Source: a virus. From it: 55,421 nt of DNA. The notes below the pieces were generated by a model that was given only the letters and a program-made list of their open reading frames with translations, was not told where the DNA came from and did no database searches. Location of the stretch: IMG/VR virus record IMGVR_UViG_3300044729_001120, positions 1 to 55,421 of that record; one strand, written 5' to 3'. The translations under genes were made by a program, and so were the position numbers. Shown piece by piece: positions 16,121 through 25,448 of the stretch (the stretch's first letter is position 1; each line of letters starts with the position of its first letter).

Positions 16121-18061
16121 ATGGTTACTATGCCGGGAATGGGCGCCCCCCAAATGGCTCCCACTGAACCTTCCGTTGACCAGCTTGCTGCATTTGAACA
16201 GATGCGCGAGCAGGTTTCACCTACGGAAATCAATCGTGAAATGCTGATGACTGCCGAGCAGGCAGATCCTGTCGCAGTGGCCGAGTTCCGTAAAGAGCTG
16301 GCAGAGCTTGAGGTGGCCCCCGAGGTCATCGACATGCTCAACACGATGGTGGATGAGGTGCTCGCCAATCCCAATGAGTATCCTGCCATTCGGCAGAAAT
16401 ACCTTGATATGGGCGTGGACGAGGAGATCCTACCGGAGGCTTTTGATGCGGGGCTTTTTGCCGCACTGAACATCGCATTGGACGAGCTGCGTGGACCGGA
16501 AAGCATGCTGCCGCCACAGGGCTTTGCTAAGGGCGGTATCGCCAGCTTAAATCCGATGGCGCGTGAGATGGCAGAGGCTGGACGCTACGGCGACACCATG
16601 CTGGCTCATATCAGCCCGGTTGAAGCCCAGATTCTGCGCCGTTACGGCGGCAGTGGCACAATCAACCCAATGACTGGAATGCCCGAGTTCTTCCTGAAGA
16701 AAATGTTCAAGAAGCTTGGTAAGGCCGTCAAGAAGTTTGCCAACACCACCATAGGCAAGATTGTAATTGGCACCGCGCTGTTCATGGTTGCCGGCCCTGC
16801 CGCTGCTGCAATGCTGGGTGCCTCTGCCGGCGGCGCGGCTGCTGCTGGTATTAGTGGCTTTGTCAGTGGCGCTGGAACATCCCTGCTCGCGGGGGGCAAC
16901 CTGAAGGATTCGCTGAAGGCTGGTGCTATCGGCGGCATCACTGCGGGTGTCTCAAAGGGTGTCATGAATCGCATGGGCACACCTGCAGCGGCAGCAGCTC
17001 CTGAGATTGCCCAGCAGCCTTTGCGACCCTTGGATCTCTCTGTCCCAAGGGGAGACGCTTTGCCGTTGCAGTCAATAAGCCCCACGCAGGCTGCTGTGAA
17101 CATTCCACCCGGCGGGATTGGTAGCTTGCCCGTTGCAACCGGCCCAACAGCAGACAGTTTTACCCCAAGGCTCACTCTACAGGATACTTTGGCACAGGCT
17201 TCGCGAGTTACGGCGCCAATACAGCCTTCTGCCAGCAGTGGAATGGGTTTCCCTCGGACGACTGCTGCTCCGGGAACACTATCCTCGGGCACGACAGTTG
17301 ACTTAGGGGCTCTTGATAGAGCATCCCCCACCCTGAAAACCCCCGGGTTTACTCCGAGGGCTGAGGTAGCCGCAACGGGAGGGTCTGCGCCACGAAACCT
17401 TCTTCAACAAGGTATCGACAAGCTGTCGCCCGGTAGGTTTGACGCTGCTGCACAAAAAGCTGGGGAAAAAGCCTTTAAAGACACTTTTGCGCAATATGGT
17501 GGAGACCGTCTTGTTCAGGGGACTGATGCATTTGCTACGGCAATCACTAAGGCTAACGAGGCAAAAGCTGCGGCCATTGCATCAAACACTCCCGGCGTAT
17601 TTCGCCAATATGCCCCACTCGCCGCTACCGGCCTCGGTATCATGGCGCTCGCTGGCGGCTTTGATGAAGAGGAGATTGCTCCGCCCGAGGGCTTTGAGGA
17701 CATGGGCGGAATCGGTGCCGGAGAGAGGCTGTTGGCAGAAAACCCACAGAAGTACGGTGCGAACTACGGTGGCGTGTTTACAACGGCCATGAGCCCACAG
17801 TACAACCCCTACACCTTCGTTCCGCCGCCCGTGCGTACCGCTGCCAAGGGCGGCAGCATGGACAAGGAGTTTCCACGTAAGACGGGTCCGATCAACGGCC
17901 CGGGTACTGGCACATCAGATGACATCCCCGCGATGCTCTCGGACGGCGAATTTGTGTTTACTGCCAAGGCCGTGCGCGGCATGGGCAACGGCTCTCGACG
18001 AGCAGGAGCGAAAAAAATGTATGCTCTCATGAGAAAGTTGGAGGGTCGCAAAAATGGCTAG
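16121..18061 (+). CDS. Putative internal virion/ejection protein 1
   Basis: 646 residues. The N-terminal 120 are acidic and helical, followed by FAKGGIASLNPMAREMAEAG, a glycine/alanine-rich membrane-active-looking stretch (residues about 210-290), and a long low-complexity Pro/Thr linker. The C-terminus (GPGTGTSDDIPAMLSDGEFV with FTAKAVRGMG) is a motif widely found in phage virion proteins. Size, composition and position after the nozzle fit an ejected protein that crosses the host envelope. The start has AAAGGAAA upstream. Confidence 0.6.
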   Translation: MVTMPGMGAPQMAPTEPSVDQLAAFEQMREQVSPTEINREMLMTAEQADPVAVAEFRKELAELEVAPEVIDMLNTMVDEVLANPNEYPAIRQKYLDMGVDEEILPEAFDAGLFAALNIALDELRGPESMLPPQGFAKGGIASLNPMAREMAEAGRYGDTMLAHISPVEAQILRRYGGSGTINPMTGMPEFFLKKMFKKLGKAVKKFANTTIGKIVIGTALFMVAGPAAAAMLGASAGGAAAAGISGFVSGAGTSLLAGGNLKDSLKAGAIGGITAGVSKGVMNRMGTPAAAAAPEIAQQPLRPLDLSVPRGDALPLQSISPTQAAVNIPPGGIGSLPVATGPTADSFTPRLTLQDTLAQASRVTAPIQPSASSGMGFPRTTAAPGTLSSGTTVDLGALDRASPTLKTPGFTPRAEVAATGGSAPRNLLQQGIDKLSPGRFDAAAQKAGEKAFKDTFAQYGGDRLVQGTDAFATAITKANEAKAAAIASNTPGVFRQYAPLAATGLGIMALAGGFDEEEIAPPEGFEDMGGIGAGERLLAENPQKYGANYGGVFTTAMSPQYNPYTFVPPPVRTAAKGGSMDKEFPRKTGPINGPGTGTSDDIPAMLSDGEFVFTAKAVRGMGNGSRRAGAKKMYALMRKLEGRKNG

Positions 18062-19181
18062 TACTTACGAAACTTTATATCAGCGCGAAGCGCCGAATAT
18101 TGAAGCCCGCAAAATTGGGTTAATGGATGCAGCCAAAGGGCTGTATGAAAGCCCCCTGTCGCTGCCTGCTATCGAGGCAGCGGGTCTGTCCATCGGTGAG
18201 CAGCAAGCGATGGATCTGGCCCGTCAAGGTATTGGATCTTTTGAGCCGTTTATCCAAGGCGGATCGCAGGCCATCACGCAGGGTATGGATCTCACCCAGC
18301 GCGGTGCTGTGGCAGCGGGCGGCGTTCAAACCGCACCTCAGTTTCAAGAGGCGCAGAACGTACTTGGCCGCGCCATGCCGGTGCTCGGTCAGGGCATTGG
18401 CGGCATTCTAGGCTCTGCTCGAACGTATGACCCAAATGCTGCCGTCAATTACATGAATCCCTACCAGCAGGAAGTAACGCAGCAGGCTTTGGGCGAAATG
18501 CGCCGGCAGGCAGACATTGCTCGTCAGGGTCAGGCAGCCCAAGCCGTGGGCGCAGGAGCGTTCGGCGGCACCCGTGAGGGTGTTCAGCGCGCCGAATTTG
18601 AGCGCAACGTGCAAGATCAGATGCAGCAGCGCATCATGCAGGACTACGCCCAGAACTACATGCAGGCACAGCAGGCTGCGATGCAGGGCTTTGAAAGCCA
18701 GCAGGGGCGTCAGTTGGCAGGATCTCAGGCGCTGGGTCAGGCTGCGATGCAGTACGGTCAGCTTGGTCAGGGCATTGGAGCACTTACCGCGCAGCAGGCC
18801 GGCATTGACCTGTCCAAGGCGCAGGCACTGGGCGGTCTTGGCACCCAGATGGGCGCACTGGGCACACAGATGGGCGCGATGGGCGAGGCTACTCAGCAGC
18901 TGGGCGCAGCCGATGTGGGACTGCTCGGCAGCGTAGGTCTGCTCGAGCGCCAGAACGCGCAGGCACAGATCGACGCGATGCGTCAGACGCAGATGCAGGA
19001 GGTCATGGATCCGTATCAGCGGCTCGGCTTCCTGAGCGACATCTACCGTGGCGCACCGTCAACGCAGATGACAATGACGTCGCAGACTGCCCCCTCAGCG
19101 AGCCCCCTGCAGACAGCGGCTGGCCTTGGCATAGGCGCACTATCGAGCGTTGGCGCGGCACAAAAAGCAGGACTCCTCTAA
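18054..19181 (+). CDS. Putative internal virion/ejection protein 2
   Basis: 375 residues, Gln/Ala/Gly rich, with long helices (DLARQGIGSFEPFIQGGSQA and EVTQQALGEMRRQADIARQG) and repeats such as LGTQMGALGTQMGAMG. Its N-terminus (ASTYETLYQREAPNIEARK) and extended coiled character fit podovirus ejection proteins. It overlaps the preceding TAG by eight bases. Confidence 0.6.
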   Translation: MASTYETLYQREAPNIEARKIGLMDAAKGLYESPLSLPAIEAAGLSIGEQQAMDLARQGIGSFEPFIQGGSQAITQGMDLTQRGAVAAGGVQTAPQFQEAQNVLGRAMPVLGQGIGGILGSARTYDPNAAVNYMNPYQQEVTQQALGEMRRQADIARQGQAAQAVGAGAFGGTREGVQRAEFERNVQDQMQQRIMQDYAQNYMQAQQAAMQGFESQQGRQLAGSQALGQAAMQYGQLGQGIGALTAQQAGIDLSKAQALGGLGTQMGALGTQMGAMGEATQQLGAADVGLLGSVGLLERQNAQAQIDAMRQTQMQEVMDPYQRLGFLSDIYRGAPSTQMTMTSQTAPSASPLQTAAGLGIGALSSVGAAQKAGLL

Positions 19182-19188
19182 GGTGAAT

Positions 19189-20925
19189 ATGATGGCAAAA
19201 CAGAAAATGCAGATGGTCGATGACGACGAGATCGAAAACGTCGGCATCATGTCCGGATTTATGGATGACATCGAAGACCTGATGGAAGAGATCGAGAACG
19301 AGAGTCAAGTGGAGGAGGGTGATGATGCCGACATGGCGCGAATCCTTGACCGGCGCCCAAACTCACCCGAGATCCTGATGAACAACCTGCGAGGCGACTA
19401 CCGCTCCATCGATGCACGGCGAGAAGAGCTGGCGGACAGGGTTGGCTACAACGCCGCCCAGCAGACCCCGGACGAAGTGCTGGCGATGCTGCAGCCTGTT
19501 TTTGCACAGCAGGGCATTGCCGCGTTGCCAATGGGCAGCGCAGATGTGGGCGCTCTGCCGATGGACGCCATGACGGGTATGCCTCCACCGGGCGGTATGC
19601 CACCACCGGCTGGTATGCCAATGGATCCAGCAATGATGGGAATGCCACCAGAGATGATGGGCATGGCACCCGAGGGCATTGCTTCGTTGCCGATGGACCA
19701 AGGCGCAATGCCCCCGATGCAGATGGCGCGCGGTGGGATTGTGCAGTATTTCGCGGAAGGTAGCACTCCGGCGGGCGTTACCAAAGCAACTCCGTCGGCG
19801 ATAGACGACCTTTTGGCGGGCGAGCGACAGGAGGTTATTGATCCTATGGTTCGTACCAGAGAGCTAACGCCTGAGTATCAAGAACTTCTGGGCATATCAG
19901 ACAGGGGCGCTACTCAGGCTCAGATGCTGTTCGACATCGCACAAGCGGCGCTTGGCTACGCATCCAACGTAGGCCCTGATGGGCAGCCTTTGCGCGGTTC
20001 AGGCGCCGCTCGTCTTGCTGGCGCCACACGGGCATTACCCGGCCAGATCGGTGCCCGAGCTGCAACGATGCAGGATGACCAGACCCGAGCTCGTCTGGCA
20101 GCACTGCAGCAGGCGCAGGATGAGCAGGCTGCTGCACAGGCAGCTAACACGGCGCTGTCCTCCAATAAGCTGGCGGTGCTGCTGGCTAGAGAGGAGCAGG
20201 CAAATGAGCTTGCGAACCGGGCTCGTTACAGGATGGCTACGCCGGAGGAGCTGGCTAGACTTGGCAACCCTACCGGCCTTGTGCAATTTGATGAAACTGC
20301 TCAAAAGTTTGAGATTTCTCGCGATCCGGTGACAAATATCAATACGGGCGGCGGAAAGTTGAGCGACGTCTTGAGCACTAATGCGGCAAATCAGCTTAAT
20401 GAGTCATACACGCAGGCCAATGCCGCTCTGGGTACGCTGAACACGGTGAATAGCGTCCGTCCTCTGCTGGAGCAAGAGTTGTTTAATGGTCCGCTGAGCG
20501 GGTCGGCGATGTTCGTATCCAGACTCGGTCAGTCCCTCGGTGTTGGTGGGGAAAGCAGTCAGGAGATGTTGCAAAACACGGTTTTGGCTATGCAAGGTCT
20601 TGCAGAATTTGAGCTTCTTGCTGCACAAGCGATGAAAGGGCAGGGCACCATTACTGAAAATGAGCGTGCGTTGATACGCAGAGCTTCAGCTGGCGATCTT
20701 GCCACGATGACACAGGGAGAAGTTACAGAGCTGATGGGCGCGCTAGAGAAGACGGCAAATTACCGCATCAATTCTCATGAGAATCGATTGGCTCAATATG
20801 CTAATGTGCTGAAGGATGACCCTGCCTCTACGCAGCTGCTAGGGCTGTATCAGCTTGGCAATGCGCCAACCATGCCAGCGCCGACCGTATTGCGCTTTGA
20901 CGAGCAAGGGAACCGAATCCAATGA
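19189..20925 (+). CDS. Putative internal virion/ejection protein 3
   Basis: 578 residues from the ATG at 19189, which has AAGGTGA upstream; an earlier in-frame codon overlaps the previous gene and is less likely. There is an acidic N-terminus (DDIEDLMEEIENESQ), a Met/Pro/Gly-rich low-complexity segment (GMPPPGGMPPPAGMPMDP at about residue 135-165), then a helical C-terminal half. The RGGIVQYFAEGS motif matches the style of its neighbours. Its stop overlaps the next start (ATGA). An ejection or internal scaffold role is inferred. Confidence 0.6.
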   Translation: MMAKQKMQMVDDDEIENVGIMSGFMDDIEDLMEEIENESQVEEGDDADMARILDRRPNSPEILMNNLRGDYRSIDARREELADRVGYNAAQQTPDEVLAMLQPVFAQQGIAALPMGSADVGALPMDAMTGMPPPGGMPPPAGMPMDPAMMGMPPEMMGMAPEGIASLPMDQGAMPPMQMARGGIVQYFAEGSTPAGVTKATPSAIDDLLAGERQEVIDPMVRTRELTPEYQELLGISDRGATQAQMLFDIAQAALGYASNVGPDGQPLRGSGAARLAGATRALPGQIGARAATMQDDQTRARLAALQQAQDEQAAAQAANTALSSNKLAVLLAREEQANELANRARYRMATPEELARLGNPTGLVQFDETAQKFEISRDPVTNINTGGGKLSDVLSTNAANQLNESYTQANAALGTLNTVNSVRPLLEQELFNGPLSGSAMFVSRLGQSLGVGGESSQEMLQNTVLAMQGLAEFELLAAQAMKGQGTITENERALIRRASAGDLATMTQGEVTELMGALEKTANYRINSHENRLAQYANVLKDDPASTQLLGLYQLGNAPTMPAPTVLRFDEQGNRIQ

Positions 20926-23417
20926 TAGAAATTCAATTGCCTGATGGAACAGTTCTCCAATTTCCTACCGGGACATCTCAAAGTGTCATTGACGGCGTGG
21001 TTAGCAGTATAACAACTTCGCGTCAGCAGCCTTCTGAGCAACAGGCGGCCCAGCCCGCAGCAACGGGGCTGCAGGTCATTTCCACCACGCCGGATGGCGG
21101 GCGTATTTATCAAATGCCAGATGGCTCGCGCGCCTTTGCGTCTGCCGGCTACTCCACAACAGATCCTGCTGAAATAGATAGGCTCATGGAAGGCGCTACG
21201 CCTGAACAGCTGGTTAGAAGCAGCATCAGCGAGCAAATAATCAGGGAGCGCCCTATCGCCTCGCGTGTAGCTACAGCAGCGCAGGGAATCCCGTTTGTTG
21301 GGTCATATACTGATGAGCTGGCTGCTGCAATAAGTCCAGAAGCTGTAGATCGTACTCGTAGGGCTGTTGAGGCCGTGCGCGAAGAAAGACCGGGGCAGGC
21401 GCTTGGGCTTGAGGTCGCAGGCGCAGTAGCTTCTATACCCGCGATCCTCGCTGCCACCCCTGCATCGGTGCCGACCTTTGTTGCCGCCGCGCCTGCGCTT
21501 GGCGGACAGACCTTGCGCGCCGGATTGGTTGGAGGTTTGGCGGGCGTCACTGAGGGGCTTATTGGCGGGTTTGGTAGAGGCGAAGAGGGCAGTCGAACAG
21601 AATCGGCTATTGAGGGTGGCACATATGGGCTGCTAGGTGCTCCAATCAGCATGGCGATTCCACTTGCTGGGGCTGGTATTAAATACGCATGGCAAAACTT
21701 TAAAGGTCGGGCAGTGCCAGAAATAGCCCGCATGTTGGGTATCTCAAATGACGCCGCAAAAGTTGTGCGCACGGCTCTGAAGAACGATGATCTTGAAGCA
21801 GCTTCGCGGGCTTTAGAGCGCGCCGGGTCCACATCCATGCTGGCGGATGCTGGACCAGCCACACAACAACTTTTGGATGTGAGCATAACAGCTGGGGGCA
21901 CTGCGCCTAGAATCGCTAGAGAAGCAGTAGATGCTCGCGCAGTAGAGTCTGGGACTCGCATGAATCAAGTGCTTGACGATACGCTGGGATCGCCAGAGGG
22001 CACTGATGCGCTGCGCAGGAACATCCGTGAAGAAACTTCTTTGTCGCGAGATCTTACCTATAAGGATGCCTATAGTCAGCCTATTAACTACGCTGGTCGC
22101 AGAGGTAGACACCTTGAAAACCTTATGAGGCGTGTACCTAAGTCTGCTATAGATCAAGCGAATAATTTGATGCGCATCGAGGGTGTTCAAAGCCAACAGA
22201 TTCTTGCAGACATAGCTGCTGATGGGTCAATTACATTTAGTCGCCTGCCAGACGTTCGTCAACTTGATTACATTACCCGAGGATTGAAGGATGTTGCCGA
22301 CGCACAAAATGCCGCTGGAGAACTCGGTGGCACAACGCAGCTTGGTCGCGCAACTCAAAACCTAACTCGCGATATCAGACAGACGTTGCGCAATGAAGTT
22401 CCAGCATATGGCGTTGCATTAGACACTGCTGCTGATGCCATTAGCCGCTCAAACGCTGTTGTCCTTGGTGCATCTATATTTAACCCGTCAACCACTCGGG
22501 AAATGGTCAGAGATGGACTTAAGGGTGCAAGCAAAGCCGAGAGGGACGCGGCAAAAGCTGGTTTACGCTCAGCCATTGATGAAAGGTTGGCAAATGTTAA
22601 CGCTGTGGCGTCAGACTCAAACATTGAAATTAGAGAATTTCAAAAAATGGCAAACGAGCTTCGCAGTCGTGCGATGCGCGAAAACATGGAGGTTTTGCTT
22701 GGAAAATCCGCTGCCGACAATCTTTACAAGCAGCTTGATGAGCAGGTTGTTGCGTTAGAGCTACGAGCTGCTGTTGCCAGAAACTCCGCTACTGCGCGCA
22801 GGCAGGCTATTGAGGGGCAAGTTGACGATATACTTGCACCGGGTATTCTAGAAACATTTGTTACTCAGGGGACTGAAGCTGGGCCAATCAACGCCATTAA
22901 ACGGCTTACCGCTGTCATGACCGGAACTACTGCAGAGGCTAGGGCCCTTCGCCGAATGGGAATCTACGATGAGATTGCTAGGGTGCTGGTGACAACTCGC
23001 GGACCGCAGGCTGGCTTGGCGATAAAACTTGTTGAAAGGGCGATGGCTGGTGAAGCTCTTAATGATGCACAAGCAAAAATAATCGCTCGCGCAATAACCA
23101 CCCCCGCTGCAATGGCGACATACGCCGCTACTGCGCGACCAGAACCCGAAGCAGGGGAGCCGAGAACTTATTCCACACCAACTCCCACACCAGCTCCTGT
23201 TTTAAATAGGGTTGATTCGCCAAGTGTGCCAGCTCCCACACCAGCCCCCACGCCAGCTCCCGTGCCACCACCACAGGCTCGGGTACCCCCCACAACTTCG
23301 CCCACCAGAGGCGTACCGGCGCTGGACATGCCGGCTGCTCCGGCTGGCGGACAGGCACCACCACCTCCCCAGCTTGCTGCAGCTGAGATGTATCGGCAGC
23401 TGTTTCCGTTCGGTTGA
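20922..23417 (+). CDS. Large internal virion/ejection protein 4
   Basis: 831 residues. The N-terminal motif QLPDGTVLQFPTGTSQSVID is a short domain common in phage and transporter-like proteins. Alanine/glycine-rich hydrophobic segments follow (GLEVAGAVASIPAILAATPA, GLVGGLAGVTEGLIGGFG), then a long helical body. A proline-rich C-terminal tail has TPTPTPAP and APTPAPTPAP repeats (residues about 755-805). This fits an ejected trans-envelope channel protein. It ends one base before the convergent HTH gene. Confidence 0.6.
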   Translation: MIEIQLPDGTVLQFPTGTSQSVIDGVVSSITTSRQQPSEQQAAQPAATGLQVISTTPDGGRIYQMPDGSRAFASAGYSTTDPAEIDRLMEGATPEQLVRSSISEQIIRERPIASRVATAAQGIPFVGSYTDELAAAISPEAVDRTRRAVEAVREERPGQALGLEVAGAVASIPAILAATPASVPTFVAAAPALGGQTLRAGLVGGLAGVTEGLIGGFGRGEEGSRTESAIEGGTYGLLGAPISMAIPLAGAGIKYAWQNFKGRAVPEIARMLGISNDAAKVVRTALKNDDLEAASRALERAGSTSMLADAGPATQQLLDVSITAGGTAPRIAREAVDARAVESGTRMNQVLDDTLGSPEGTDALRRNIREETSLSRDLTYKDAYSQPINYAGRRGRHLENLMRRVPKSAIDQANNLMRIEGVQSQQILADIAADGSITFSRLPDVRQLDYITRGLKDVADAQNAAGELGGTTQLGRATQNLTRDIRQTLRNEVPAYGVALDTAADAISRSNAVVLGASIFNPSTTREMVRDGLKGASKAERDAAKAGLRSAIDERLANVNAVASDSNIEIREFQKMANELRSRAMRENMEVLLGKSAADNLYKQLDEQVVALELRAAVARNSATARRQAIEGQVDDILAPGILETFVTQGTEAGPINAIKRLTAVMTGTTAEARALRRMGIYDEIARVLVTTRGPQAGLAIKLVERAMAGEALNDAQAKIIARAITTPAAMATYAATARPEPEAGEPRTYSTPTPTPAPVLNRVDSPSVPAPTPAPTPAPVPPPQARVPPTTSPTRGVPALDMPAAPAGGQAPPPPQLAAAEMYRQLFPFG

Positions 23418-23597
23418 TCAAACCGTCTCAAGCAGCTTGAGTTCATCACTCAGTTTCTTGACGACGGCGTAGGACACGCTTTTATCATCGCCAGCCGCCA
23501 ACTTGCGCACCGTGCCATAACTGAGCCCGGTGGCCTTGGCTATTTCCGGCAGCCGCCTGTGCTGCAACTTCTCGCGAACCTCTTCCAGTGTGTACAT
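23418..23597 (-). CDS. Small Cro/CI-like helix-turn-helix regulator (59 aa)
   Basis: 59 residues: YTLEEVREKLQHRRLPEIAK, then TGLSYGTVRKLAAGDDK, then VKKLSDELKLLE. The LPEIAKATGLSYGTVRKLAAG part is a Cro-type HTH. The start ATG at 23597 has AGGAG 8 bases upstream on the minus strand. It abuts the stop of the upstream ejection gene (one base). It is related to the HTH gene at 34544. A promoter with a TGCAATC-type operator lies just upstream, so it probably represses itself and the early cassettes. Confidence 0.75.
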   Translation of the reverse strand: MYTLEEVREKLQHRRLPEIAKATGLSYGTVRKLAAGDDKSVSYAVVKKLSDELKLLETV

Positions 23598-23626
23598 CGC
23601 ATATCTCCTGTGTGTGTTTGACCGTG

Positions 23627-23659
23627 TGCAATCTTATACACGACAGCAACACCTGTCAA
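23627..23659 (-). promoter_or_regulatory. Promoter/operator of the 59-aa HTH gene
   Basis: On the minus strand TTGACA (23659-23654) lies 17 bp from TAAGAT (23636-23631). The -10 overlaps the plus-strand element TGCAATCTTATACA (23627-23640), the same operator-like motif found in the early cassettes. Autoregulation is inferred. Confidence 0.6.
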
Positions 23660-23702
23660 ACTGACTGTTGTTAAATATATTTACGATTGCGTATAAATAT
23701 TG

Positions 23703-23731
23703 TTGTGTTCGTGTATATGATCGATTATATT
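23703..23731 (+). promoter_or_regulatory. Early promoter cassette 1
   Basis: TTGTGT - 17 bp - TATATT, followed by ACTCACATCGGC and then a GC-rich leader with GCGGCC. It drives the zinc-knuckle gene at 23772. This copy has the weakest match to the TGCAATC operator of the set but shares the -10/leader part. Confidence 0.6.
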
Positions 23732-23771
23732 ACTCACATCGGCGGCATGGTGCGGCCAAGTGGAGAAGAAG

Positions 23772-24413
23772 ATGAACAAAGCTAACATTCAGATTCGCGG
23801 TAACTGTCAGTGCTGCGGTAACGACCAAGCTGTTGTGCGCGGTTATGCAAGTAAGCACGGCTACACCGTGAACAACGGCTGGTTCAATGGCGTCTGCTCT
23901 GGTCAACACTACGAGCCAGTCCAAGTAAGCCGAGTGCAGGCTGACCGGATTGTCGAGTCGGTTCGTGAATCGGTTGCAGCATTGAGGGTTGAACTCGAGG
24001 CTGTAGCGTCTGGCAAGGTAACGCCAAAGACAATCGTCAAGGGATACGGCAAAAATCGCACTGAGATTAAGTTTGCCGATGCAGCCTTGTACGAGCAAGA
24101 AGGTGCGGTAGAAGATCTAAAGCGTGCCATTGCCCACCGCATCAATGCTGGTGAGGACTTTGCCAAGCACTTGGAAGCGGTAGCTAACAAGTACCACGGC
24201 AAGCCCCTGACTGAAATCAAGCTGGACGAGGTGGGCATAGTTGTTGGCTCAAGCGTCAAAGTTCAAGGCTCTGTAGTAACAGTAACTAAAATTGAATATC
24301 GGGTGGCGCGAGGCGTTGGCCCAAGCATCAACGGACAGCACATCTTGCATGTGTGCTTTGAGCGCAACGGAAAAGAATTTGCATACCCAAAGCGTTTTGC
24401 GAAATTAGTCTAA
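23772..24413 (+). CDS. Hypothetical early protein with N-terminal zinc knuckle
   Basis: 213 residues from the ATG at 23772 (GGAGAAGAAG immediately upstream; a GTG at 23760 would overlap this). The N-terminus has CQCCGND, then a stretch ending CSGQHYEP, a CxxC type zinc site plus Cys/His. The middle has repeated helices (EDLKRAIAHRINAGEDFAKH) and a C-terminal beta part. It is first in the early block under cassette 1. Its function is unknown, probably host takeover or DNA/RNA binding. Confidence 0.65.
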   Translation: MNKANIQIRGNCQCCGNDQAVVRGYASKHGYTVNNGWFNGVCSGQHYEPVQVSRVQADRIVESVRESVAALRVELEAVASGKVTPKTIVKGYGKNRTEIKFADAALYEQEGAVEDLKRAIAHRINAGEDFAKHLEAVANKYHGKPLTEIKLDEVGIVVGSSVKVQGSVVTVTKIEYRVARGVGPSINGQHILHVCFERNGKEFAYPKRFAKLV

Positions 24414-24426
24414 CCAACCATCAGCA

Positions 24427-24442
24427 GCCCCCTACGGGGGGC
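24427..24442 (+). terminator. GC-rich hairpin between early genes
   Basis: GCCCCC-TAC-GGGGGGC lies between the stops at 24413 and the next start, without a T-run. It could be a stabilising or processing hairpin rather than a terminator. Its distal side runs into the GAGGAG ribosome site of the next gene. Confidence 0.4.
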
Positions 24443-24456
24443 AGAGGAGCAGCACC

Positions 24457-24687
24457 ATGATCAAGACATCAAAGAAGGCAGCACAGAAGCTTGGCGCGGA
24501 TCTGGCGACAGAGCTGCACGCTCAGACCACCATAGCAGCGCGTGGCGGCGTGCTGGCAGCGCGGTTCGTAATACTGTCCCAGCTAGACTACGAGGCCCAG
24601 ACGGAGTTCTACGCTGGGTTCGACGCACAGCTGGATCTGCTGGAGCCGCTGGCGGCACCGCGTGTAAGCTACGGGTTCAGGATATAA
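24457..24687 (+). CDS. Small early protein, unknown function
   Basis: 76 residues, helical (KKAAQKLGADLATELHAQTT, then ARFVILSQLDYEAQTEFYAG). GAGGAG lies 7-12 bases before ATG. No motif is recognised. It is GC-richer than its neighbours and ends 7 bases before the inverted repeat of cassette 2. Confidence 0.6.
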   Translation: MIKTSKKAAQKLGADLATELHAQTTIAARGGVLAARFVILSQLDYEAQTEFYAGFDAQLDLLEPLAAPRVSYGFRI

Positions 24688-24693
24688 TATATT

Positions 24694-24743
24694 CTCGATT
24701 GCATACAAAAAGTGTTGCAATCGAGTATGTACTGAACTATTCT
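24694..24743 (+). promoter_or_regulatory. Early promoter/operator cassette 2
   Basis: A perfect 10-bp inverted repeat CTCGATTGCA (24694-24703) / TGCAATCGAG (24716-24725) overlaps the -35 box TTGCAA (24715-24720). A 17-bp spacer leads to TATTCT at 24738-24743. A leader beginning CATATCGGCAGC follows. The palindrome marks a dimeric-repressor binding site. Confidence 0.7.
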
Positions 24744-24784
24744 ACTCATATCGGCAGCGATTGGCGCAGCTAGAGGAGATAAAA

Positions 24785-25159
24785 ATGGCAAAGTTTCAAG
24801 TAGGAGCAGTGAGCGATTTGTTTGATGCCGGTCGTACCAACGATGGTGAGGTTTTTGCGGCAGAAGTTTATTACGTAGTAGTCGAAAATGGTGCAGGTCG
24901 TCGTTGGGCCTCTTATGATCGTTTTTACGGCGCTCGTCGTGTGGTTGATGATGAGGGTTGGGTTGGGTTCGACGATCTTCGTGAAGAGGCATCAGCTGCT
25001 GCCGAAGCACTGGCAGCCGCTACAAATCAGGTTCTGGTGTCAGGCGGCAAATTGTCTCTTGAAGATTGGTATCAGATTGATCCTGCTTACGGCTCTCGCG
25101 CTTATCAAGCAGATGGGATCGAAGAGATCCGCGCTTACGAAGATCGTCAGGCAGCTTAA
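24785..25159 (+). CDS. Small early protein, unknown function
   Basis: 124 residues from the ATG at 24785 (AGAGGAGAT upstream; an earlier in-frame ATG at 24761 is in the leader). It contains the acidic beta-rich stretch FAAEVYYVVVENGAGRRWAS and a helical C-terminus (EEIRAYEDRQAA). No homologous family is recognised. It is transcribed from cassette 2. Confidence 0.65.
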   Translation: MAKFQVGAVSDLFDAGRTNDGEVFAAEVYYVVVENGAGRRWASYDRFYGARRVVDDEGWVGFDDLREEASAAAEALAAATNQVLVSGGKLSLEDWYQIDPAYGSRAYQADGIEEIRAYEDRQAA

Positions 25160-25168
25160 TAACCAACC

Positions 25169-25206
25169 TCGGCCAAGGACGGCCACCGCTCAAAGGAGCA
25201 CTGATC
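25169..25206 (+). repeat. Repeated intergenic translation-initiation linker
   Basis: CGGCCAAGGACGGCCACCGC, then TCAAAGGAGCAC precedes the ATG at 25207. Close copies lie at 25411-25440 and 25701-25742, and a fragment at 27307-27320. Copies carry the ribosome binding site, so they travel with the genes. Confidence 0.65.
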
Positions 25207-25410
25207 ATGGCAAATTTCGCAGCAGTCAACAAAGCACTCAAGGCCGCCTACCCAGCACTTGATGTAGAAGCAGTTCGCGGCGCAGGGTACGTCTACTTCG
25301 GCGGCGATGACGGGTTCGACAAGATCGACTCGATCTTCGTCCACCCAACCAGCACCAGCACGGCAGACCTGACGCGCATCGTGATCGAAGCGGTCTCAGA
25401 CCTAATCTAA
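25207..25410 (+). CDS. Small early protein, intact paralogue of 25746 pseudogene
   Basis: 67 residues (FAAVNKALKAAYPALDVEAV, then RGAGYVYFGGDDGFDKIDSI). The second half resembles the conserved phage motif GYxYFxxDD. AAAGGAGCAC is placed correctly. Length and layout match the interrupted gene at 25746, so the pair arose by local duplication. Confidence 0.65.
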   Translation: MANFAAVNKALKAAYPALDVEAVRGAGYVYFGGDDGFDKIDSIFVHPTSTSTADLTRIVIEAVSDLI

Positions 25411-25448
25411 CCAACCGGCCAAGGACGGCTATAACTAAGGAAATCAAA

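Noticed and set aside
19150-19188. Upstream start for the gene at 19189
   Set aside because: It lies inside the previous gene without a ribosome site, whereas ATG 19189 has AAGGTGA at the right distance.
21149-21961. 270-residue open frame on the minus strand within the ejection-protein gene
   Set aside because: Antisense to a gene with coherent protein-like sequence, no ribosome binding site, low-complexity Ala/Ser-rich translation. A shadow of the sense codon pattern.
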